A stretch of 5,609 nucleotides of DNA from assembly GCA_004295885.1 (NCBI GenBank), contig SEDG01000175.1:1-5609 (forward strand), given 5' to 3'. The translations under genes and the position numbers were made by a program. Shown here piece after piece: positions 1-5,609 of this stretch. The stretch's first letter is position 1. The number at the start of each line of letters is the position of its first letter. The notes under the pieces are model-generated. The model did no database searches and was not told the DNA's origin. It was given only the letters and a program-made list of their open reading frames with translations. The DNA is from Pedobacter sp. (GTDB taxonomy: Bacteria > Bacteroidota > Bacteroidia > Sphingobacteriales > Sphingobacteriaceae).

Positions 1-1585
1 TAAAGGTTCCGTTTGTGTTTTTAATCACATCCATTCCTTTCATTGGCACACCAATAGTTGTTGCACCAATTTTCCAACGCATAATATCATACCAACGGTG
101 ATCCTCAAAAGCCAGTTCTATGGCACGTTCATGTCTAATGGCCTCACGCATCTCTGATTGAGTCATTGCAGATTTCAATCCATAATGACCATTTGCTCCC
201 AATTGGATGCCAGCACGTTTACGAATATCGTCAAGTGCTTTATAAACGGTAGCGTCATCAACTTTGTAATCGGCCTCATTTTGTGCTTCGGCGTAGTTTA
301 ATAACACTTCAGCATAGCGGAAATAGATATAATTTAACAATGTTGTACTACCACCAACTGTTCTATAAACCTCTGGCCAGTATTTTTTGCAATAATAACG
401 CGTTGCGGTGTAAGTAATATTTCCAGGATTCCAGTCTTTGCCATATGGTGCACCGCCGTTTGTTGACCACATTTCTATTTTACCACCTTGCCAAGGCAAA
501 TCGTTATATATAATGTTATTATAAAAACGTGGTTCCCTGCCTACATAAGGTTTTGTTGGGTCATAGCCCGAAGTTGGGTCTGTAATTGCCTTCCCGTTTG
601 CCATCTCATACATGTCAACATGGTTTTGTGTTGGGTTCATTTGCCCCTGTGCACCACCAGAACCTGGCGACATAGAAAAATCTTGCATCATTTCTCCCGA
701 TAAAGGCGTGTTACCTTTAATACGGATCATGATGTATTCTGGAGAGCTTGGCACGTTTAATATATCTCCATAGGTTGCTTGAAGGCTATATCTACCGTTC
801 ATCAATACCAATGCTGCATCTGCTGCTGCTTTCCATTTAGCTTTATCATTTGCAGGATTATTTAAAGGACTTGCGGCGTACAGTAAAACCCTTGCCTTTA
901 GTGCTTGCGCAGCGCCGACAGTTGGTCTGCCATAATTCGCTGCACTATAAGTTCCTTCTTCACCAAGTTTGTTAATCGCAATTTCTAAATCACTTAAAAT
1001 AAGAGCCGTAACCTGTTCAAATGATGAACGTGGTAGGTTAATGTCATCATTTACACCATACACCTTATCAACGATTGGCACTCCTCCAAATCTTTTGGTT
1101 AATTCGAAATAAGACATGGCACGAAGGAAGCGCATTTCTCCTTCTACTCTTTTTGGATCAAAAATTAAAACCGTAGCGTTTGGTGCTGGTGGTATGCTAG
1201 GCAGTTTTTCTAACATTTTGTTATTGATAGCAATACATGCATACATTCTTTTCCATATATCGCCAATGTCATTCAAAGATGCCTGTGTTGAATGCTCATG
1301 GTACAAACCACGATTTAAGGAAGTAACGGTACCTTCCGAGTTGCCTGAAACCGCCTCATCAGATGCTTGTGCTACACATCCACGGTGATCATTGAAACGC
1401 ACATATTTAGTAATGGTATAGTTATAAGCATTGTCTGCAAAACGAGCTGCCAAGGCTGGGTCTGCGAAAATTTCTTCCTCACTGATAGGAGTTCCTGGCG
1501 TTCTTTCCAAGAAATCTTTTTTGCAAGAAACAAAACAGAGTGTTAATAGAACAACCGCTGTATATATTTTATAGTTTTTCATCAT
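1..1585 (-). CDS. SusD/RagB family nutrient-binding outer-membrane lipoprotein (3' end beyond window)
   Basis: Surface lipoprotein that captures ligand and acts as the lid of the adjacent SusC-like transporter. I translated 528 residues from ATG 1585 with no frameshift; the frame is still open at base 1, so the C-terminus and stop are missing. Residues 1-21 form a lipoprotein signal peptide ending LCFVSC, with Cys21 the likely lipidation site, followed by KKDFLERTP, a typical SusD N-terminus with charged residues favouring surface export. Family landmarks follow in order: GEMRFLRAMSYFELTKRFGG (149-168, SusD-like N-terminal TPR helices), AQALKARVLLYAASPLN (226-242), YFRYAEVLLNYAEAQNE (421-437), LDDIRKRAGI (451-460), and RHERAIELAFEDHRWYDIMR (484-503), the conserved C-terminal SusD block. 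Family members are usually about 500-650 residues, so probably only a short tail is lost. A second ATG at 1582 is an equally possible start. The gene begins two bases after the susC stop. The substrate cannot be told from sequence; the family assignment is very secure. Confidence 0.96.
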   Translation of the reverse strand, partial: MMKNYKIYTAVVLLTLCFVSCKKDFLERTPGTPISEEEIFADPALAARFADNAYNYTITKYVRFNDHRGCVAQASDEAVSGNSEGTVTSLNRGLYHEHSTQASLNDIGDIWKRMYACIAINNKMLEKLPSIPPAPNATVLIFDPKRVEGEMRFLRAMSYFELTKRFGGVPIVDKVYGVNDDINLPRSSFEQVTALILSDLEIAINKLGEEGTYSAANYGRPTVGAAQALKARVLLYAASPLNNPANDKAKWKAAADAALVLMNGRYSLQATYGDILNVPSSPEYIMIRIKGNTPLSGEMMQDFSMSPGSGGAQGQMNPTQNHVDMYEMANGKAITDPTSGYDPTKPYVGREPRFYNNIIYNDLPWQGGKIEMWSTNGGAPYGKDWNPGNITYTATRYYCKKYWPEVYRTVGGSTTLLNYIYFRYAEVLLNYAEAQNEADYKVDDATVYKALDDIRKRAGIQLGANGHYGLKSAMTQSEMREAIRHERAIELAFEDHRWYDIMRWKIGATTIGVPMKGMDVIKNTNGTF

Positions 1586-1587
1586 CT

Positions 1588-4500
1588 TTAGAAATTAACT
1601 TGTAAACCGATATTGTAAACTCTAGAGCTTGGATAAAGCGCCTGCAATGGGAAGGCCTGATTTACCACATTCAAGTTTTCTGGATCTACATACATTTTAA
1701 ATTTGGTCCATGTGTAAAGGTTTTGTCCATTTAAATAAACCCTAGCACTTGCCAACTTTAAGCTTTTCATCCAATCTTGAGGAAAGTTGTAAGATACTTC
1801 TACTGTCCTTAGTTTAAGATAAGCACTATTTTGTAATGTGTAATCGTTGTTTGAGTAGTTTAATGAAGCTGTTCCTCTAGAGTGTAAGGCTGGCCAAGTA
1901 GCCGTAGCTGCAGTTGCCGGAGTCCAAGCATTTAACATAAACTCATACATCTGCTGACCATTATTTTGCTCAGTTAATATTACGTTTGAACTTACATGTG
2001 CAGCTCCTTGGAACATGGCAGAGAAACTAAATGCTTTATAACTAAAACGAGGGGTAAAACTGTAGATATATTCTGGATTATTGGTATAACCAATAGCTCG
2101 TTGGTCTAGTGTGGTAATGATACCATCGCCATCTAAATCCTTAAACTTTAAATCACCCGGAATTGGATTAAAACCTTGTTGTTTAGGAGATGCAGCTATA
2201 TCTGCAGCTGACTGATAGAAACCATCGTTTACATAACCAAAAAACTGTGTAACTGAGGTTCCTTTTCTAACTTGAGATGCCGGAAGGCCATCTGGCTCAT
2301 CATTTTCTATAATTCTATTTTTTGCATAGCCAACTTGCCCATTGATGCCCAACATTACGTTACCAATCTTTCCTTGATAATCTAATTCAACTTCATAACC
2401 TCTGTTATATACCACTCCTCTATTTAACTTTGGATAGACGTGACCAAATAACGCTGAACCACTCAATGGATCAAGCAAGATATCTTTACGCGTTTCGTCA
2501 AATAAATCCATTGTAAGTTTTAGCTTATCACTTAAGAAACGAGCTTCCATACCGATATTCCTTTTCGTACCTGTTTCCCAAGTTAATTCAGCATTGCCCA
2601 GGTTGGCGTCTGGAAGTAGAATAGTTGGAAAGTTGGTAATTGATAATGGGTTGCCAAACGGAGCAAGGTTATTTGCGTTCGCCGTTCCAAGAGCATAAGA
2701 AGTAAGATATAAAAAGCGCCCAATGCCTTGATCGTTACCTACCAAACCATAACTACCTCTAAACTTTAGATAGGTTAATAATTTGTTCTTTTTCCAAAAA
2801 TGTTCATTGGTAAGCGTATAGCCGGCAGAAAAAGCAGGAAAAAACCCATATCTTAAACCATCAGCAAAGTTTTCAGATCCGTTATAGGTTGCACTTGCGC
2901 CAATGAAATAACGATCATCATAGTTATAATCTACGTTACCTACTACCCCTTGTGCAGCCCTTGGTGGTGCTGTAAAAGTAGTATTACCGCTACCTCTAAT
3001 CAATTGACGAGTTCCCAAAGCCAATGCGCTAATGTTGTGTTTACCAAAAACCCTAGCGTAATTAAAGCCAACTTGAAGATTTGTTGTGGTGTTTCCAGAA
3101 GTAACTCCACCGTCGACAATTGCTCCCAAAGGTTCGTCTCTATTTCTGGTATCCCCTGATAAGGTAGCGGTACCAGTTGCTGGATTATATACATAAGCTG
3201 CCCAGTTGGCATTTCTTCTCTCTACGTTATTATAATAAGAATCGTACGCAAAGTTCCCTTTGAAGTTTAAACCTTTGGTAATAAAATCCAGTTTATAATT
3301 TAAATTGAAAGTACTTTCTATGGTATTGATATCGTCGTTACGGGTTCCAAAACGTGTTAACACAGCATAGGGATTCCAAATGTTTGTTCCTACATTAGGG
3401 TTTGCCGTTATCCTGCCGTCGGGTAAAGTAACAGGATAAGCATACGCTGGCACTTGCAAAATACGAGATATCATTCCTTCAATCGTATCATAAGAAAAAG
3501 CAGAAGATGATAGTAACCCCGATGGTTGATAACGAGTTGCAAAACGACCACCCAATTTAATACCTACCGTAAAATCTTTATTTAAAGTTAAGTCTACGTT
3601 AGAACGGAAATTATACCGGTTGTAATTTGGCACCGTGTTAATGCCATAAGGCGATGGGAATTTCTTAAAAATACCATCTTGAAAAGAGTAACCAGCCGAA
3701 ACAAAGTACTTCGCTACTTTTGTACCTCCATTAATTTGGATATTGTGTTGTGTTTGAGAATAAAACTTCTTGGTTAAATAATCAAACCATTGCACATCTG
3801 GATAGCCTATAGGATCAGATTTATCAGCAAATTTCTGAATCTCAGCATCTGTAAACGGAGCTGTTTTACCGTCATTACGGTAAGACTGGTTTAATAAGGT
3901 GGCATTTTCTAAGGCTGGCAATCCGATAGCTAAACCAGTATAAGTTTGAGCAGCATAGTTACCTGTATAAGTTACCTTTGGCTTGCCAACTTTACCAGCT
4001 TTAGTTGTAATTACAATTACGCCGTTTGCACCCTTTAAGCCATATACTGCTGTAGAAGCCGCATCTTTCAACACCGTAATCGTTTCAATTTCATTTGCAT
4101 CTACATCAGAAAAACCTGGGCGCTCGATCCCATCAACCACAACAATTGCACCTGCATTTGCACCATTTAATGTAGATATACCACGCACTCGCAATAGTGC
4201 TGCATCAGCACCTGGTTGACCACTTGTTTGTACAGCAATTAGCCCAGGCAACTTTCCAATTAAGGCATTTGTTGGGTTGGGCGTTGGCGACTTCATAATC
4301 TCAACTGCACCGATTTGCGAAATAGCAGCTGTTACACTTGATCTCTTTTGCGTGCCACCGTAGGCCGTCACAATTACCTCGTTTAGGCCTTTTGCATCAT
4401 CGCGTAAAGTAATCATAATGGTTGGTTGCCCATTGTAAACCACCTCTTGAGACTTCATCCCGATGCTTGTAAATTCTATTACTGCACCAATAGTTACGTT

Positions 4501-4800
4501 TCTTAAGGTAAATTTTCCCTCGCCATCAGTACTTGTTGCGTTTTGAGTTCCTTTTACTTTAACACCCACACCTGGAAGGGGGCCTCCGGTGTCATCTTTT
4601 ACAACTCCAGAAACATCAGCAAAAAACTTGCTAGTGGATGTAATGGAGCTACTGTTTGCTAAAAAATCGCTTAATGTTGACTTGTCAGTTGTGATACTAC
4701 TTTTTGCATAAGTAGTAGAAGCATTAATTTGCAGGAACACACACCAGAGTAGTGTTATAGAAATGTTCCGCAAAATTCTTTTTAATAGAATTTTCCTCAT
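1588..4800 (-). CDS. SusC/RagA family TonB-dependent outer-membrane transporter
   Basis: Outer-membrane beta-barrel that imports a SusD-captured ligand (glycan or peptide; identity unknown) using TonB-ExbBD energy. Numbered from ATG 4800 (1070 residues): signal peptide about 1-32 (basic MRKILLKRILRN, hydrophobic core, cleavage near TTYA/KSS); Ser/Thr-rich linker 33-60; carboxypeptidase-regulatory-like beta-sandwich about 61-139; TonB box EVIVTAYG 141-148; plug about 153-267, ending in the SusC/RagA signature 232-267 (DVDANEIETI, then VLKDAAS, YGLKGANGVIVITTK); barrel about 280-1070. An EF-hand-like loop DLDGDGIITTLD lies at 888-899, SAYLKLRTVEVSYNFP near 992-1007, and the protein ends in Phe, as barrels do for BAM-dependent insertion. 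Length is normal for the family. No STN domain is present. A TTG at 4830 would add ten residues (MDNKQTNLNC) ahead of the signal peptide; ATG 4800 is preferred because it gives a standard signal peptide. susD follows after two bases. Confidence 0.97.
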   Translation of the reverse strand: MRKILLKRILRNISITLLWCVFLQINASTTYAKSSITTDKSTLSDFLANSSSITSTSKFFADVSGVVKDDTGGPLPGVGVKVKGTQNATSTDGEGKFTLRNVTIGAVIEFTSIGMKSQEVVYNGQPTIMITLRDDAKGLNEVIVTAYGGTQKRSSVTAAISQIGAVEIMKSPTPNPTNALIGKLPGLIAVQTSGQPGADAALLRVRGISTLNGANAGAIVVVDGIERPGFSDVDANEIETITVLKDAASTAVYGLKGANGVIVITTKAGKVGKPKVTYTGNYAAQTYTGLAIGLPALENATLLNQSYRNDGKTAPFTDAEIQKFADKSDPIGYPDVQWFDYLTKKFYSQTQHNIQINGGTKVAKYFVSAGYSFQDGIFKKFPSPYGINTVPNYNRYNFRSNVDLTLNKDFTVGIKLGGRFATRYQPSGLLSSSAFSYDTIEGMISRILQVPAYAYPVTLPDGRITANPNVGTNIWNPYAVLTRFGTRNDDINTIESTFNLNYKLDFITKGLNFKGNFAYDSYYNNVERRNANWAAYVYNPATGTATLSGDTRNRDEPLGAIVDGGVTSGNTTTNLQVGFNYARVFGKHNISALALGTRQLIRGSGNTTFTAPPRAAQGVVGNVDYNYDDRYFIGASATYNGSENFADGLRYGFFPAFSAGYTLTNEHFWKKNKLLTYLKFRGSYGLVGNDQGIGRFLYLTSYALGTANANNLAPFGNPLSITNFPTILLPDANLGNAELTWETGTKRNIGMEARFLSDKLKLTMDLFDETRKDILLDPLSGSALFGHVYPKLNRGVVYNRGYEVELDYQGKIGNVMLGINGQVGYAKNRIIENDEPDGLPASQVRKGTSVTQFFGYVNDGFYQSAADIAASPKQQGFNPIPGDLKFKDLDGDGIITTLDQRAIGYTNNPEYIYSFTPRFSYKAFSFSAMFQGAAHVSSNVILTEQNNGQQMYEFMLNAWTPATAATATWPALHSRGTASLNYSNNDYTLQNSAYLKLRTVEVSYNFPQDWMKSLKLASARVYLNGQNLYTWTKFKMYVDPENLNVVNQAFPLQALYPSSRVYNIGLQVNF

Positions 4801-4844
4801 ACAGTTTAAATTGGTTTGTTTATTGTCCAAAATATTTGGTGAGG

Positions 4845-4877
4845 TAAATATAGAAGATAACCGATTAAATTTGCAAA
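4845..4877 (-). promoter_or_regulatory. Candidate Bacteroidota-type promoter for susC-susD
   Basis: On the minus strand TTTG (4877-4874) is followed after 21 bases by TATATTTA (4852-4845). The Bacteroidota housekeeping-sigma consensus is TTTG, a spacer of about 19-21 bases, then TAnnTTTG; the -7 box here matches at all fixed positions except the final G. Transcription would start near 4841 and give a leader of about 40 bases before ATG 4800. That leader would contain the alternative TTG start at 4830. AT-rich sequence yields such matches by chance, so this is a moderate call. Confidence 0.45.
4855..4865. repeat. Imperfect 11-base direct repeat, copy 1 (promoter spacer)
   Basis: agataaccgat here matches agatagccgat at 4976-4986 in 10 of 11 bases, in the same orientation, with starts 121 bases apart. 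This copy lies between the candidate -33 and -7 boxes, where a bound repressor would block transcription. One such pair could arise by chance in AT-rich DNA of this length, so an operator role is only a possibility. Confidence 0.25.
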
Positions 4878-4975
4878 TAAAATAAATCGTAAAATGCTGA
4901 TTTTTAGTACGTTATAATGATTTCAATACGCTTTATCCGCAAATACATATTCACCTAATACACTGATAACTTGAC

Positions 4976-4986
4976 AGATAGCCGAT
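4976..4986. repeat. Imperfect 11-base direct repeat, copy 2 (upstream)
   Basis: agatagccgat is the upstream partner of the copy at 4855-4865, differing by one base. It lies about 100 bases upstream of the candidate -33 box, a position compatible with an upstream regulator site. The evidence is weak for the same statistical reason as copy 1. Confidence 0.25.
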
Positions 4987-5010
4987 AATATTTTAAAATA
5001 GATTATACGC

Positions 5011-5025
5011 TTAAATCGCATTTAA
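5011..5025. repeat. Short inverted repeat TTAAAT-GCG-ATTTAA
   Basis: Six-base arms flank a three-base centre, which reads GCG on the minus strand. It lies 63 bases past the stop of the zinc-ribbon gene. The AT-only arms would make a very weak RNA hairpin, and no T-run follows on the minus strand, so it is a poor terminator candidate. It could equally be a dyad protein-binding site or chance in AT-rich DNA. A separate perfect 12-base palindrome (tattttaaaata) sits nearby at 4989-5000. Confidence 0.3.
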
Positions 5026-5087
5026 ATAATTTGAATATTTTATTAACATTTAAGCTAGAATGATGCGTTGCTTGCTTCAATGACTAT

Positions 5088-5609
5088 TTATTTATCAAGC
5101 ACAAGCTTTCTCCACCCAGATTTACCTACTCCTTTTAAATCTTTTTTACGCTCTTCCATTACCTTTTTAATTTTTGAGGCATAGGTCCAGCAGGTACTTT
5201 GTCTGATCCCTAATTTTTCTGACAACTTGTGTGAAGAGATAGCGCCTTTATGGTTATACATTAAATAAACAAGGTAAAAGGCTTTGTTTATGGGTATTCT
5301 ATTATTTTCAAAAATGGTTTGATGTAAAACCGATTCTTCATAAGCGCATTTTGTGCATCTCCTGTTAAATGGAACTTTACCATTACAATAAGAGGTATTA
5401 CCGCACTTAATACAAGCATAGCCATTTTCCCATTTCAATTCTGCCAAAAACTTATAACAGGTATCTCTATCAGGGTATTTTAAACTAAACTCATCAAAAT
5501 CCAACTCTGTTGCATTAACACGAGCATCAGTTACTTTTTCTATATTGGTTTTAAGGGTAATATTGTCATTTTCTAGTAAGATGTTCATTCTAGAAATCTC
5601 TTCGGCCTG
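5088..5609 (-). CDS. IS1595-like zinc-ribbon/helical domain protein without DDE nuclease; putative DNA-binding regulator (5' end probably beyond window)
   Basis: Numbered from ATG 5588 (166 residues). Residues 1-30 are polar with spaced Leu/Ile/Val (LKTNIEKV), possibly a coiled coil. From 31 (DFDEFSLKYPD) comes a domain resembling the transposase zinc-ribbon family (Pfam Zn_Tnp_IS1595): Cys59-x2-Cys62 and Cys78-x2-Cys81 are the metal ligands, with the typical KWENGYACIKCG entry and SVLHQTIFENNRIPINKAFY exit. A helical segment 113-146 (HKGAISSHKLSEKLGIRQ, then TCWTYASKIKKVM) matches the HTH-like region after the ribbon in IS1595/ISXO2 transposases. The protein then stops after a basic tail; the DDE catalytic domain, which normally opens with an acidic VDE-type motif, is absent, so it should not transpose DNA. 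The seven codons upstream of 5588 are open to the window edge, so this ATG may be internal to a longer protein. It is co-oriented with susC, 287 bases upstream. A role as transcription regulator is inferred. Alternative: a decayed transposase remnant. Confidence 0.72.
   Translation of the reverse strand, partial: QAEEISRMNILLENDNITLKTNIEKVTDARVNATELDFDEFSLKYPDRDTCYKFLAELKWENGYACIKCGNTSYCNGKVPFNRRCTKCAYEESVLHQTIFENNRIPINKAFYLVYLMYNHKGAISSHKLSEKLGIRQSTCWTYASKIKKVMEERKKDLKGVGKSGWRKLVLDK

Larger units (their letters stand above)
4801..5087. other. Intergenic regulatory region upstream of the susC-like gene
   Basis: This is a strongly AT-rich stretch between the stop of the zinc-ribbon gene and the susC start. 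I find no convincing coding frame, tRNA or GC-rich terminator hairpin followed by a T-run on either strand. It holds a candidate Bacteroidota promoter close to susC, two short AT-rich palindromes (4989-5000 and 5011-5025) and an 11-base imperfect direct repeat, listed separately. The gap is long enough for susC to have its own promoter rather than depend wholly on read-through from the upstream gene. Confidence 0.7.

Noticed and set aside
488..703. Plus-strand open frame of 71 codons
   Set aside because: It lies wholly antisense to the susD-like gene, whose translation is continuous and matches the family throughout; the plus-strand product shows no recognisable domain.
1116..1388. Plus-strand open frame of 90 codons with a hydrophobic stretch
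   Set aside because: Antisense to conserved N-terminal SusD sequence; the hydrophobic segment is a by-product of the opposite-strand codons.
2950..3159. Plus-strand open frame of 69 codons
   Set aside because: Antisense to the susC barrel-coding region, with no family resemblance.
3000..3212. Minus-strand open frame of 70 codons in another frame
   Set aside because: It overlaps the intact susC frame on the same strand and has no recognisable domain.
3983..4219. Plus-strand open frame of 78 codons, Ala/Pro/Thr-rich
   Set aside because: Antisense to the conserved SusC plug and signature motif; its composition mirrors the opposite strand.
5005..5012. 8-base direct repeat atacgctt, also at 4926-4933
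   Set aside because: Too short to be meaningful in AT-rich intergenic DNA, and unrelated in placement to the candidate promoter boxes.
4981..5087. Rho-independent terminator after the zinc-ribbon gene
   Set aside because: The only inverted repeats are short and AT-only, and no GC-rich stem followed by a T-run is present on the minus strand.
5088..5609. Active IS1595-family insertion sequence
   Set aside because: The DDE nuclease domain is missing, and I saw no terminal inverted repeats or target-site duplication within the window.

Overview
The window is AT-rich, and every gene seen in it lies on the minus strand. It comes from a member of the Bacteroidota, most likely a Sphingobacteriaceae-type genome such as Pedobacter; this placement is inferred from protein style and not proven. 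The main evidence is a complete SusC/RagA-type TonB-dependent outer-membrane transporter followed at once by a SusD/RagB-type surface lipoprotein. Such pairs are a hallmark of this phylum and usually sit at the core of polysaccharide- or peptide-utilisation loci.

Layout in transcription order (right to left): (1) 5609-5088, the C-terminal part of a protein with a four-cysteine zinc ribbon and a helical DNA-binding-like segment resembling the N-terminal half of IS1595/ISXO2-type transposases, but with no DDE nuclease domain. Its reading frame is open to the right edge. (2) 5087-4801, a 287-base AT-rich intergenic region with a candidate Bacteroidota-type promoter, small palindromes and an imperfect direct repeat. 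(3) 4800-1588, susC-like, 1070 residues with signal peptide, carboxypeptidase-regulatory-like domain, TonB box, plug, SusC signature and barrel. (4) 1585-1, susD-like, 528 residues visible, cut off by the left edge before its stop codon.

The SusC-like barrel and the SusD-like lipoprotein are expected to form a lidded outer-membrane uptake complex powered by TonB. SusD captures the ligand at the cell surface and SusC transports it into the periplasm. Only two bases separate the two genes, so they are surely co-transcribed and probably translationally coupled. No catabolic enzyme is visible in the window, so the substrate cannot be named. SusC lacks the N-terminal STN signalling domain, so ECF-sigma/FecR-type control is unlikely. 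The upstream zinc-ribbon protein is the only regulator candidate visible here. I see no RNA gene, CRISPR array or complete insertion sequence.
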